From assembly GCA_010094025.1 (NCBI GenBank), contig ML991773.1, positions 248,001-312,000 on the forward strand: a stretch of 64,000 bases of DNA. Reading direction: 5' to 3'. This DNA is from Viridothelium virens. Its lineage: Eukaryota; Ascomycota; Dothideomycetes; Trypetheliales; Trypetheliaceae. How positions within the stretch are numbered: position 1 is the stretch's first letter; each line of letters starts with the position of its first letter. The position numbers and the translations under genes are program-made. Shown here in pieces: positions 1 through 12,074 of the stretch. The notes beneath the pieces were generated by a model. That model was not told the origin of the DNA. It did not search any database and saw nothing but the letters and a program-made list of their open reading frames with translations.

Positions 1-1222
1 GAGAGCTCGGTGGTGGTGTCCGCACCAGGCGCACGTAGAGGTTCCGGTCGCGCTGGTCCGTCGGAGCCTGCACTTGCGAGGCCCAGGGCTTGCCCACGTA
101 GATATCCGTGTTGCGAGTGACGACCCCATGAATGACCTGGAGCAAGATGCGGAGAGAGATGCGGACGAAAGGTGTCTCGGGATTCGAGCGAAGCGAGGCC
201 TGTATATCCTCAATGGCTTCCTCCAGCGCGGCTGCGCAACCGGATACTGGCGACCCAGGCGATGCGTCAGCGGGAGGGCCGACCCTTGAATAGAGGTCCA
301 GTGTGGCGAATGCGTGCTCGACTTTATTCCGATTATCCCTGTCAAAGCGAAGCTGGGCGCAGAGATCCGGATCCAGTGCATTGCGAAAGCGTTCAAAGAT
401 GCCACGGTCTCTCTCCGCAACTTCGCGAACAGCCTGGTCCAGCGCCTCATATGCTTCGTGATACGGCGTTTCGTCCTGAGGTGCAGGAGCGAACGGTGTC
501 AGCATATCATTCAGCTCCTCGTCCCGGCGCTGAGAGAAATCATCGCCCGGCTCCGCCGCTGCTGGAACCAAGGGCCAGTCGCCGCTGGCGGACAAGCGAT
601 CGATGCCATTCTCGAGGATCCACTGATGAAGTTGGGTTCCCGAGATGGTGGATCCGTCGTTGACGAAGGACCAGTTCCGGTGAGGGTTTCGGGCTCGGAC
701 CAGCTGGTATTCTAGCCACCAGATGTGCTTGCAGGGGGACTGCTGGCTACAGGTGCACGTGGCGATGTTGGGATCGCCGTCCGACGGGCCGATGCGGATC
801 CCGATCTGTTCGAGGAGATTGAAGTTGAAGTAGGTGGCACCGTCGAAGTCCCAGGAACGGCAGTGGCTGATCGAGAGCTCATCAGCGTCGAAGGCTCGGC
901 GGGCTTGCTCTTCGGTCCGAGGGGTCATCTGGTCATAGTCATAGCCACTTCCCGGAAGGGTCGCGAAGCTACCTCGATCAGTATCGCCGCCGACCATTTC
1001 TTCTTCGCTCTCATCTTCTGATGTGCTTGATTCCGAGTCTGGAGATGGTGCTTCGCGCTGCTGGGCCTCGGACCCAGTACTGGCTTCCCCCGCACCGGAT
1101 CGAGTGCGTACCATGGGTCGGGCAACACTTCTAGTGTCTGGTCTTGAGCCAGCTGTGGCTTCCTCAATTGTAAGACGTCGCAGCCTCTCAACAGGAGCGG
1201 GAGGAGATGATCGTCGGGGCAT
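1..1222 (-). CDS. SWIM zinc-finger protein, C-terminus cut by the window edge
   Basis: Open frame on the minus strand from an ATG at 1222 to the left edge (about 407 residues seen, no stop reached). Residues 1-90 are Ser/Pro/Glu-rich and look disordered. Around residue 155 there is a C-x-C-x6-C-x-H pattern (CTCSQQSPCKHIWWLEY), the SWIM zinc-finger signature, followed by a Trp-rich helix. SWIM fingers occur in DNA- or protein-binding proteins such as MuDR-type transposases, MEKK1 relatives and Shu2/SWS1 recombination factors; no transposase domain is seen here. After the finger the protein is helical and acidic. The start is the first in-frame ATG after a weakly coding stretch. Function unknown; zinc binding is inferred from the motif only. 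Confidence 0.7.
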   Translation of the reverse strand, partial: MPRRSSPPAPVERLRRLTIEEATAGSRPDTRSVARPMVRTRSGAGEASTGSEAQQREAPSPDSESSTSEDESEEEMVGGDTDRGSFATLPGSGYDYDQMTPRTEEQARRAFDADELSISHCRSWDFDGATYFNFNLLEQIGIRIGPSDGDPNIATCTCSQQSPCKHIWWLEYQLVRARNPHRNWSFVNDGSTISGTQLHQWILENGIDRLSASGDWPLVPAAAEPGDDFSQRRDEELNDMLTPFAPAPQDETPYHEAYEALDQAVREVAERDRGIFERFRNALDPDLCAQLRFDRDNRNKVEHAFATLDLYSRVGPPADASPGSPVSGCAAALEEAIEDIQASLRSNPETPFVRISLRILLQVIHGVVTRNTDIYVGKPWASQVQAPTDQRDRNLYVRLVRTPPPSS

Positions 1223-2933
1223 TGGATAAGACTGTAATCTGAAAGCTTTGAAAGAGAAGGAGCGGAAAGGAATCGCATTATTTAACCTTTTCTTGGTGTT
1301 GCTTCGCCGTAATGGAAAGACGGGAGAAAAACGACTTTGGATAGGGAAAGGACCTCACTCTCAGCCATGTCTGGCGCCTATCTGCGCTAGGCAGCCGCGC
1401 TCAAGCATCTGTAGCCACGGAAGATCTGTCTTGAACGCTGTATTATGGTTTGATAAGGCATCTTATTGGCCTGGGCGGCAGATCTTTTGCGGGTGAGTTT
1501 CTACGCCGTTCTATCAGGCAACGAGACGGACGAGGATAGCGGTCACCGAGTTAGTACTGATCTAGGCTACCAACCTCAGGGCAATGGAGACAGGAGGTTA
1601 GGAGAACCATTGACTTGATGAGCCTCTCCACAGCGAAGATGTTCCATGGTTACGAGCGGCGCGGAGAACCGTTGTATAGGGAAAAGGGGAGTGGGCGGCA
1701 CAGTCTCTCTGAGATGAGGCTCGCTCCTCATTCGTCGAGGCTCTGACGTGCATACGATGGCGCAACTCGACGCACAGACAGTGCAAACCTAAACCGCTAC
1801 ATTTTGCAGAGAGGCTAGTCAGCACGACAGAGGGTCAGTGGTTGAAGGGAAGGTGAGGTCGGTGAATGGTGCTGGACACGCGGGAAATGATCGATTTATC
1901 GTCAGCCGCGGCGAAGCGCTAGCGAGAGTCGGCTAGGTTGGTCGAAGGTACCTGGTGGGTTTGGCCCTCAGCCACAGCAGGAGCGAGGGAGGTATGGGAA
2001 GGTGCAGAACACGTGGAACTGCGAGATGCGTCACCGAGACCAAGGTCATGGACGTTCTGCCTTACCTTACAGTCATCACCATCATCACAACAGTCGCAAT
2101 CACTGCCAGTGCCATCTCTGTGCCATGAGATTTCATCGCAAAATGCTACCAATACAGTAATGATCGCAGTGCCAGAGTCGCGCCCTGACCAGTCCAACAT
2201 GGCTTGTATCAGCTTGCGCCGTGCAGACTGAAAACTTGAAACGAAACGAAACACAACAACCTCCCACTCCCACGAGCTCCAGCATCGAGCTTTCCAGCCA
2301 CTTTCATGCATATCCTCTAAGCTTGGATGAGGGGCACATGAGCTCTGCTCCCCGCTTGTTCTATTTTGAGCAGTTTTTGGGGCACGCTGACTAAATCCTC
2401 GTCATCGTATTCGTAGGTGAGCCTTGTTCAGTATAGGTAATTTTCGATGCCAATCCATTTCCACCAGCCAGCTTTGAAACACAGTAGATATTCCCAGATC
2501 CGGTCGGAACTTGCCGCAAGGCTCACAAAAGGAATGTATCATTGGTCGGGTCGCCACCAAACTCGATGTCGATCCTGGTCTACGTCCTGAGGTCCAACGT
2601 CTACTGCGCAACATATTAGGATCGCAAGGAGTCGGCAAAGCTTCTCAAAGAACAGAGCGAATGTTACGGGGACTATGGCCGCATCTGGCTTCGGGCTTCC
2701 ACATCTGGCGAGGGTTTGTAACGCGATGAAGTCGTTATCGCTGCTTGGAGATGCGAAGGATCGTACAAATTTATCATCACCGCCGGCAGAGTCACAGTCG
2801 ATCAGGGTCCTGCCCGACCGGTGGCCCCGAGCAAGCTCCTTTGTGGCTAGGAGAAGCCTTGCGTCTATGCCATTGTAAGCTCTCAATGCCTACATACCTC
2901 AGGACTTGATCCTACTCACGGCATCAAGCACGC
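1223..2933. other. Intergenic, no gene recognised
   Basis: Several short open frames overlap on both strands but none resembles a known family or shows convincing splice pairs. It includes the promoter of the SWIM-finger gene (right of 1222) and the 3' side of the basic-region gene. Confidence 0.5.
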
Positions 2934-3378
2934 TTATCCCGAGCTCCGTCCACCGCGCGACCCTGGCTGCGACGAAGCGTCTCGAGAGTCTTGACCCGAA
3001 CTCTGCCCTTTTGCTTTGCCGGACGAGATGACATGCCTCATGTTCACCCCGCCCCATGGAAGGCCGGATAGATCGTTCCTGCTCTCGACCTCTCCTGCCT
3101 CTGGGGTTTTGTAGGTATTGCCGGCCCGCTTCCGGTTTTCGGCTTCTCGCTCACTGTCTTCCTTCGCTTGTTTTGCCTTCTCTCCTGTCATGCAAAGTTG
3201 GCTCGGAAAAGCAGGGAGAGAACAGATGACGAGGCCTGAAAATAGACTTACTGAATTTTCTCTGAGCGAGCTTGTTCTGTATCTTCCGTCTCTCGGCCGG
3301 GTCAGTGACGTTGGACCAATCATCACCACCAGCTGCACTCGAGGACTCTGCACGTCCGCTTTGATCTCGATCAGCCAT
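2934..3378 (-). CDS. Short basic-region (bZIP-like) nuclear protein
   Basis: Two exons, complement(join(2934..3184, 3252..3378)), 125 residues. The intron (3185-3251) has a GTAAGT donor and ACAG acceptor and splits the arginine codon of the basic region. The spliced protein carries a textbook bZIP basic region at about residues 28-50 (N-K-L-A-Q-R-K-F-R-E-K, compare N-x7-R/K). After it comes a Lys/Glu helix, but I see no leucine heptad repeat; the rest is a Gly/Ser-rich tail with a Gly-Leu-Pro-Trp-Gly block near residue 80. Without a zipper it may bind DNA with a partner, or the basic region may be structural. The unspliced frame is open but reads into noise, so the spliced model is preferred. 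It is probably nuclear; targets unknown. Confidence 0.7.
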
Positions 3379-5955
3379 GTCGCTTTAGTGACTCGGTAGT
3401 TCTCGTTCTTCAAGTATTGCGCGTGGTCTTGCAAAAAGGAAGAGACAGGAACGAATAAGTACAGGCGAAAGGGTTGGAAGAATGAAAAATGAGTAAGGAG
3501 AGTGATGAGACAGAAAAGGAAATCGCTGGAGTAGAGAACAAAAGGAATGGTTGTGTAGTGTGGGAATGATAGCAGTCTATCAAGTTGGCGAGGAGTTAAT
3601 ATATACACCATGAATCTAGTGTCACCTCTTCGTAGGATGCAGTGACTCGTCGTGTCAGCTACAGCTCAAGAGGCTGTGCGGAGTGCTGGTGTGTTGTATG
3701 ATGGGAATTCGATTATAGAAAATAATCCCAATGGAGATCTCACATACTGGAGTAATACCATTGTAAGCCGCGCAACTCGTGGAGACGAGAATCAGAACAA
3801 AAGGTGACCGGTTGCCAAGGCGTACTCGTAAGTCGCCGTGCTCATGCCAGTTCGGGTGGGGCTGTTTCGGTAAGAGATAATGGAATAGACGAAACGTAAA
3901 GCACATGGCATCGAAGGAGCGCAACGGGCCGCGGTGAAGTCTAGTAATCGCAGATCAGATCTTAGAAGTAATAGTGACCAGGAAGCTTTTGAGCTCCAAC
4001 AATGGAACAAAAAGCAAGTAGCTTTTACTAGCACTTTCTGAAAGGGGTCTGCTGGAAGCCAGACTAGTTTGATCATGTCACTAGCCACTGAAGCTGTCAA
4101 TTGAGCGGAAAAGGCCTAATTGCCTGCTAGTCGAGCGTTGACGTCTAGAAATGCAGGGCCGAGGGCCGGAGTCAGGTATTCGGTGCCTATTTGCCGATGA
4201 GACAGGCCTAACGCGTACAGCTATAGAAGCAAATAGCTCTGATAGGCCGCAGCACTGTTGACATTTACACACCAAAAGCGTGCGGCTGGAAAGTAGTGCT
4301 AAGCTGGTTATCTTAGACGGGTACAACGGAATCGTCAGCCCTAGGGTAGACGAGGGTGAGAAATCGTATCGAGCCTTTGGTGTGCCCCAAAATGTAGCCG
4401 CGTCCTTCGAGCTATTTTCCCTATCATTTGTGGCTGCCCTGAGAGAATGTAACTAAAGACAGTGGTTTGGATCTGGTCATGGTGGATATAGTGGAGACAT
4501 GAGGGGGGCAAAGCGAGACAGAACAACAGGTCGACATCCTTACAATAACGATTCCTCAGGCATCCTCCCAAGCAATGAAATCTGTTCCAGGATCGACGAC
4601 CGAACAGACGATATCTAGCATGGGGCCATGATTCGTCCGATAGCACGCTCCACGAGCATCTATAGCCGGTAGGGTTGGACATGGCAAGTCTATCCGTCTG
4701 ACGTAGATTTAACAGACGTATGGAGCCATTCAACGTACAGGAAAATCCATGTGTCTTTTCTTCTCTATTCCGCTAGCGGGATCTAATGAGCGCTGAAAGC
4801 ATTGGAGAGCTGGGCTGTCGGTGTGTCCAGGGAGCGAACGACTGCAGTGGCAGGCTACTTGATCTTGGTAGCGGTCGATCATGGTGAAAAGCGCACAAAG
4901 AAAGAAGCACCGAAGTTTGGAGCGTCCAAGCTCGAAGATCTACGTTATGAAAATAGGGACGAGCAGTGCGGAGGCGTAACTATCCGGGAGGCTTCACACC
5001 GCGAAGGAAGGGCGGCTGGTGTTGGAGGGCAGGTGAAATCGAGATGGTCGAGCCACAGTCAAATGATGGGTATCTGGTTCCGATGGCTGCCCTTCGAGTG
5101 GGTTTCGCGCCTTCGATGCTTTCAATGGCTAGAGCGACGAGATGGCCAGCGTAAGAGTGGTCGAACTTTCGTCCGCTTACTGTGGCTAATGATCAAACGA
5201 TCTACGGCCTCCCCCCATTTAGCAACCTTGAACTCACCTGCTAGGGACCGACGATCACCACAACCACCTAATCGTCCTGGCCGCGGCCTTGGTGCGGCAA
5301 CCACTTGCGGTCTACTATATTTGCATGGCTGCTGGAAGACTCGTGAACGTAATTTGCCTGTCGAGTCCTCCGATTGGGGCTCGGCTTGAGCTCAGCTTTC
5401 TCCGAGTCTCGCCTTTGCAGCAAACACCGCCTTGGAATGCTCAAGAAGCCGCCTGGCCATCTTGATTTGTGTGTAAAGTGCAACGCTGTCTCACCGTAAA
5501 TAAAGACCGAAGGGAATAGCATATCTTTGCATTAGAATCCATCTTTGTCGGTGAACTGAGGCGCGGCACGGACAGAAGCTCACCGAGGCGCGGCACTGCC
5601 TCCTCGAACATTCACGGTCACTATAGGATCAAATAGCGGTCTTCACGGTCTACAGGATCGCTCTCGCAATCAATATTGTAACGCTGGTGCCTAGAAGGCG
5701 GAATTTTGCAACTTTCAAGCCCCGACTTGAGATGGAAGTAGTATTTGGAATTATCAGCCGGAGAAACCCAAGAGGTTATCAGAACCCACAACCCGGGTAT
5801 CCAGCTTACAGACTTCCGACGTCTATATTACAGAGAAGTTGCCGAAGAGTAGTAATGAGTGCGTCATGCTTAAACCGCACGATTCAGGGAATGAGAAGAG
5901 CAGCCACCAGTGTCAACTCGGGTCCCTCTATTCGCCGAGCTTACAGCTTTCCATG
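3379..5955. other. Intergenic, no gene recognised
   Basis: About 2.6 kb with only weak open frames (the longest, 4802-5389 on the plus strand, lacks recognisable domains). A 12-base element GAGGCGCGGCAC appears at about 5559 and again at about 5585. On the minus strand around 5100-5460 there are coding-like scraps, including one starting MARRLLEHSKAVFAAK, interrupted by stops. I could not assign them. Confidence 0.4.
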
Positions 5956-6834
5956 CTAATAGGTGGCAAATTCCGCCGGCGTAATTGGCTCAGGGATAGG
6001 TTGAGGAGGTTCAAAGTCAAAATACATTTTGACATTCCCCTTCCAAGTACTGGGCGTGTTGGTGGTGTGCTCGTTGTCCGTAGGGCCTCCCATCATCTCA
6101 CTTGACGAAGGAGAGGGTAGGGAGTCTCCTTGACGAAGACTTAAAATTTTTTCTACAGCTTCCAACAAAATCAGGTCGGTCTTGTTCGTGGGGACAGCCC
6201 CGTCAATGAGCACGTCTCCACCCTGCGTCTGGTTCTGGGCCCACATTTCGACCGTGCCTTGAGTATGATCGGCCACTGGCGCTGCCGAGGATTCCGTTGT
6301 TTTGGTGATTGCTTGGTCCATTGTGTTAGCTATTAATATTCCATATTACAGACAGAACGCCTGCCATTCCTTGTACTTACCTAAACCTTGCACGGCCACA
6401 AGAACATCGGGAAACATAAATGACGCCGGGTCATCGCACATCACGGTCCTGAAACTCTGACACTCGCCGTAGATGGAGGAAAATTCCTCCAAGGCACCAG
6501 TGTTGCCTGCGTGGAGTGCAGCAAGGGATATGAAGTGAAGTCTATTTCGGACGTCGTGTGCCCAATTGTACACTTGGAGCTTGTACCCGCGAAGGTCATC
6601 AGGAAAGCTGGCTTGCTTGGTAACGCTGATCGGTGATAAAGAAAAAAGGTTAGCCCTGCTCCTCCGTCCCTGAACGGACCCATGAGAACATCATGATGAT
6701 CCAGTTGGTTTTACATACAGAAGCAACGCAAGTAGCTTGGTGTCCAATTCGTCGGCGAGGCTGCATGCCACGTTCAACCCAGACCCTTGCAAGGCATACT
6801 GAGGTAAGGCGTTCTGACTTATATCAAGCAACAT
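5956..6834 (-). CDS. Uncharacterised three-exon protein
   Basis: Model complement(join(5956..6329, 6381..6625, 6719..6834)), 244 residues. Introns have GTATGT and GTAAGT donors and CAG/TAG acceptors, and all three exons join in one frame. The first ~120 residues are helical with alternating Leu and charged residues (for example LADELDTKLLALLL); the last ~100 are Thr/Ser/Pro-rich and acidic, ending in a Pro-rich stretch. The frame is open for about 90 nt upstream of the ATG at 6834, so another upstream exon is possible. It lies just downstream of the exonuclease-HTH gene on the same strand. I do not recognise the family; the helical part might be the C-terminal regulatory region of a fungal transcription factor, but no zinc cluster is seen. 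Confidence 0.5.
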
Positions 6835-7205
6835 ATCTGCGGCTGGACTTAGGATGGCTGCATTAGCGTGGGAAATTATACCAATAGGATGGGTAAGGTG
6901 TGCACACTTGATTGTCGTAGAGGCTTTAATATTTCAAGGATGCGTTGGTGGGAGTGAAGAAGCGTGCAGGGTGCAAACAGCTTTCGCATGCGGCAAGAGT
7001 ACAAGGGAGAAAAGCTGGCTGCGGCAGAAGTGAAAAGACAGACGTTCGTGTCACCATGAGGATCGCATGTGCGAGGGGACAGGGCTGACATAGTGATACC
7101 CAGAGATCAGTCAACCGAGCCTATAATCGATTCTGAAACGGTGTCGGAGCTGCGAACTTGTCCGCTCCATACATATACAGGCACATCCAGGCAGAAATGT
7201 ATTTC

Positions 7206-10200
7206 TCATTCCAATCGCTTTAAGAGAGACCAATACCGACGCGATACCCAAGTTTGGTGAAGCTTCGGAAGCAAGTCGCGCAGGCGAGTTGTATCAAAGG
7301 GAAGCTCTTCGTCCCTTATCACATCCAGAATGTAGCTAGTTACCGTATTCGGAGAGAGTGGCGGGCTTTTGAGTGTTGCCGCAATGTTGCGGACACTCAT
7401 GCCCTGCTGATGCCAAAGTGCGTACGCCTGCAACTGCCGAGACCTGGATTTTGGCTTGGCTCCTTCAGGCAGTCTTCGCATCCAGTCTTTGACCCAAGCG
7501 TCTGCTGATGATAGCTGTAGAGTCATTGCCGCCCGCGCCTCATTATATTGCGTTGTCACTGTGATGGCTTCTTCAATACCCATTGACTGCAGACAAGCAG
7601 TTAGATCAGGGTACGCAATCGCCCCCTGCGGAACATCTTCTTCAACTCCTGTCGAATGGCCTTCTCCCGAAACAGCTTCCACCACTTCCATGTCACTTTT
7701 CATTCCCTGTATGTCTCCCTCGGAAAGCATTGGTGTCCCTTCCTCTGCTGATGAGGCAGATCCGTATAGCTCTGAATGGGAATCTGCATCATCAACATCT
7801 GACACATCGGCCTGTGTGGTGTTGACTGGTTGCTCTAGCTCATTGGCTGATAGCTCTAGCTCATTGATAACTGGCATTCTTAAGTTTGCATCTACCATCT
7901 CGGGCCGAGGCGGAATAGGATTGAGGCTGAGTCTCTTTGCTTCTAACTCATGAAAGAGTCGGAAGCCTGCGTAAGCGTCTGCGGCGGCATATTTGACCTG
8001 TTCATAGTTCAATCGCGCTGACCAATCGCTTGTACGAACACCATCTTTCCGCAAAGGAAGCAAAAGGTGATGCTCGACCTGCTTTGCGAGCGACACCAGT
8101 CTCTTGCTCGGTTTTCCTCCATAACCTGGAAGAGTTACAAGGTTGTGGAGACGACTGAGCTCAAAACAACCCTCAAACACGAGACCCAAATATTTCCACA
8201 CTCGTTTGAAGTCCCCTCCGATGTTCACGCCTGACTTGATGATGTCTGGAGATTGAAGAATTTCCTTGAGCTTTGGACCAATGAGTTCGTCAACGCTGTC
8301 ACCCTTATACAAAGACAAGTGGAAGACGGCTATTGTCGCATCGCAAGCAATTTGGATAACAGACACGTGCTCCTTGATTGATGAGCCACCTATCTTCCAT
8401 TCCATGTCAAAGCCAATCACCCTCTCCTTTGCAAAAATTTGGGCGGCTTCTTCTGACTGTTGAAGGGTCGTGCAGTAGCGCACAGACGGGGATCTGCCAT
8501 CTGGACCACAATATCTAAGATGCGACCAATAATGTTCTTTCCCACCTCTATAGGCGGCAAGGTCTCTACTCATATCATCATCGGGGATCCGATACAGAAG
8601 TTGGCCAAGTTCATCGTCTTCTGGATCTTCCGCTGTATCAGCACCCAGTTGGTCAGACTCGCTCGGAGGTCTACCACCAGATACCGCAGACCTATGCAAA
8701 GTCTTTCTACCATCGAGCTTGACGTCTGGTGAGCAACCCAACTTCGTATTTGTACTACCGCGCAGCGCTGGATGCCCATCGACCTGAGCAATCGTAGAGG
8801 TGTGATATCTAGCTTTATTGGAGGAAGCCAAAGAAGATAGCCCTGGGCTAGGTCGTTTCGCGGATGAAGAAATGGCCGCTTGAGGTCCCGAACGTTTATG
8901 ATTGATAGATCTCCGACGTTTGGATACAATATCTCCAGAATCGGATTTTGAACGGCCAGGAGTCTCTTGTGTTGGCCTGGCCGCTTTCTGATCAAGTTGA
9001 GCATTTTGTGAGTCTCCGGCCGTACTAGACTGCTCTTTCCTCTTGCCCGCTCGGCGAGTGCGTTTCCGGGTGTCTCTCGTGCCACGTTCCATTTCACCCA
9101 CACGCTCTGCATATTTTCCAGCTTCTTTGTCCTGCATCCTCTTTTGTGGCCTTTCGGCCGCATCGTTCGTAGACAAAAGTCGGTTATATCTAGTTGTATG
9201 CCCGCGGTCTTCTGTGCCTTTACTACTACCCATTCTTCCTGCTTTGATGCATACCATCGAATTGGAGGATGGAAGATCGGGATCTGTTTTCGAGTCAACT
9301 TTCCCTCGCTTTGTCGGTCTTGCAGCTGTGATCTTGCGTTTCGACGAAAGTTTACGACCAGACTGAGCCGCAGAATCATTGCCAAGGGTGTAAGATAGCC
9401 GATCTCGCCTACTACGTAGATGTAGAAGCCATTTCGACCTTGCCTGTACAACTTGTGGTGTCGGTGGAAGCTTCCCAAGCTCATTCCACCAGAATCGTGC
9501 AATGTGCCTACAGGTCATAGAATCTAATGCTGAGGCAGCAGTGTCTGCTCTCTGGCTTTCGACAATCTTGGCCCGCCAAAGCTGGTGAAGCTTCCATTTG
9601 AAATTCGGTGCAATTTGAGGCTCAGCGTCCAGAGAAAGTTCCGTTTGTTGCCACAGGAGATCAATGTTGGAACGAGTGGCTTTCCAAAGTAGGAGACCAT
9701 TTTGCCCGAAGTTTCTCAGACGCGCCAATAACTCTGATAACGCCGGGGATATGTTCACTCTTCCCTTCGGGCTGAATGCAATGTGTGCCAGGATATGTTT
9801 AGGCCATTCGTTCAAGGCGAGAGCACTCTTGCTCATGCGAGCGAGATAATGTATAAGGTAATGGATCTGTAGCTTCTCTTGCCTTCGAGGGGTATTGGGC
9901 AACTCAAGGAGGCTAAGCTCGAGCCTATTGATCAAGCCCGACTGGCTTGCGATGTGTCTATGCAGCCAAAGCACTTCACAAAAGAAAACCTCGGCCTCAT
10001 GCCAATATTCAATGAAGCGCTCGCTGCCAAGAGCCTCCAGTCTTAAGGGATTAGTGAACGTAGGGGTTGGCCATTTATCAAAACCTGGACCCTTATATTC
10101 TAATCGCTCCCATTGTTTCGCTTCGTCCCTACCATGCACGTTATTTTCAGCTCTGTCAATGAGATCGCCTTTCATTTGGGCTACTCTGGACCCGAAGACG

Positions 10201-11698
10201 TCGACCGCACGCCATCGTCCGAGCGATCGAAAATCTTCAATAATTTCCTGAGCACTGAAGAGCAATGTATCTGCCGCTACGTTGAGTAGTCGAGCCCTGA
10301 GAAAGGGCTCGTTCGGCCCGCGAATGTTACTGGCCCAAATCCGTGGTCCAAGACTATTGGAGGAAGATGCAGTCATACAGAGGCGATCTCGAACCGAGCC
10401 TCGGTAGTTATGACCAATCCGCTCGAAAGTGTGATAGGCCCTGGACAGATCGTTGCTTTGACATTGCCAGTACAACCTCTCGCGCAAGTGTCGAGACATC
10501 CGTGACACCGACTTGCCTTGCGAAGCCTGGTCTAGCTGGGTATGATGGTTGTGCAGGTCCTTGACTGACCTGACAACATCCTTCCAGGACTTTTTTATGG
10601 GACTGAACATATCCCGGAGTTCCATATAAGAGTTTGTGCTGATGCGACGCTGCTCGTTGAGAAATTCATCGTTCCTTAGCTCCCATTGCTCGTAGTCTTC
10701 GGTCTCCCGTGCGATAATCTCCAGAGCTCTACTTGTCCGCTGCTTAAGTTCCTCTTGAAATTGAGCGTCTTCTTCTTGCTCCAACATACGCCGTATAACT
10801 AGTTCTTTGCGACTTGCAGCGATTTGACGTTCGTTATAGGACTTTAGTTGAGCACTCGGTAAAGAATGTAAAGTGGCTTCACTGATGGCAGGATCCACCT
10901 TGATTGGCTTTTTACCATGCTTGAAGATATCCCCATGGGTCGGTGCCTTAGACGGAGTTCGCGTAGCTTTTTGCGCAGAGTCTCTCTGTGGAGGAACGGA
11001 GGCCCGTTGCTCTTGCACTGGCGTGACGTCCTTGGCAATGTTCACGGCTGTTATCCCTTCCGCTCGCTTCTCCATTACTTTCTCCACTTTCACGAAGCTT
11101 ACCCTCTCTGCAGTTTCCCGCTGCGTCGATTCCGGTTTTCGGACCACTTTTGGTTTATAGCCAAGAGTTTCAAGCATTTGCCCTTCGTAATCGGTTCTAA
11201 CCTTTGTATTTGTTCCAATCGACACCACGGGTGTGCCAGCTCTGCTTGTAGCCAAAGGCGAGCTGTATGCTAGTGGGGGAGGTACGCGTGACTTTTTGCT
11301 GTTTGTGCTTGCAAAGCGAGGTCGCTGTATGTGCAGACTGAGTCCATTTGAGGACGTGGGATTCAGTGCCGTTGCGTTTGATGTGGGAAAGCCAGCATCC
11401 CTCGCGCCATTTCGTATTCTTTTATTTGTCGTCGGGTCCCATGCAAAGCTAAAATGTATCCCTCTTGAAAGATTCCACGTATAGTCACGATCCTCTGCCG
11501 AATCCCCTGTTGCGAACCGAATCTCATGACTTGGGTTCCAAGTGTGGTCCTTAGATGCACGAACTTGCTTGTTGATGTGCCTGGTCGCACGTCAATGTGT
11601 GGCACTATTGGAAAATGGAATGAGACTCACAGATCAGCTCGATGGAGCCACCTACAGTGAGCAACGTAGCCACTCTGCGTGATATTATCTGCGGCCAT
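7206..11698 (-). CDS. 3'-5' exonuclease (DEDDy, WRN/RNase D type) with C-terminal HTH_40-like domain
   Basis: Two exons, complement(join(7206..11580, 11631..11698)), 1480 residues. The 50-nt intron has GTGAGT and CCAG ends and a TTGAC branch site. The first ~1000 residues are long, helical and basic, with a Lys/Arg-rich disordered part (about 760-1000). The exonuclease domain (about 1055-1235) shows all DEDDy catalytic positions: D1081 and E1083 in FDMEW, D1146 in the GGDF motif, and Y1220 with D1224 in YAAAD. The last ~85 residues match the helicase-associated HTH_40 pattern (YALWHQQGMSVRNIA, then TVTSYIL). In WRN-like proteins these ends flank a RecQ helicase; none is present. Probable role: nuclear 3'-5' DNA or RNA trimming. 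It is divergent from LSM5 across 376 bp, so they may share a promoter. Confidence 0.85.
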
Positions 11699-12074
11699 TC
11701 TCAGGCACCTGCGGGGTTGGAGGCTGGGTGAAGTCTGGATAGAGCTTTGGATCGCTCTGTAATAACATGTGCGCATTCCCATACATCTCGAAATTTAGTT
11801 CGCTTGCAAGACTTTTAACGCGTTACAAAGGCTTCCAGACGCGTCAAGATTGAGCTAATTTTCCGGCACCCGCATCGCCTCATCGTGCAAGGCTCCCGGT
11901 GCCCTGATGTCAATGGCTTATGTAATCAATTCTGCTCACTTGTAGAAAACTTTACCCACGTGCTAACAATCTGTCCATCGATGACCAAACACACTGTTCG
12001 TTAGGCAAATCTTTCCAAACAAGCAAGCGGAGGAAGATAGGTTCTCAGATAGTTTCACTTGCTGAGAGTGCATC
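11699..12074. promoter_or_regulatory. Divergent promoter region, exonuclease gene / LSM5
   Basis: A 376-bp spacer between two outward-facing start codons. It must hold both core promoters. No clear TATA box is seen. Confidence 0.5.

Noticed and set aside
4802-5389. 195-codon plus-strand open frame
   Set aside because: No recognisable domain, odd composition and no homologue-like motif; probably chance.
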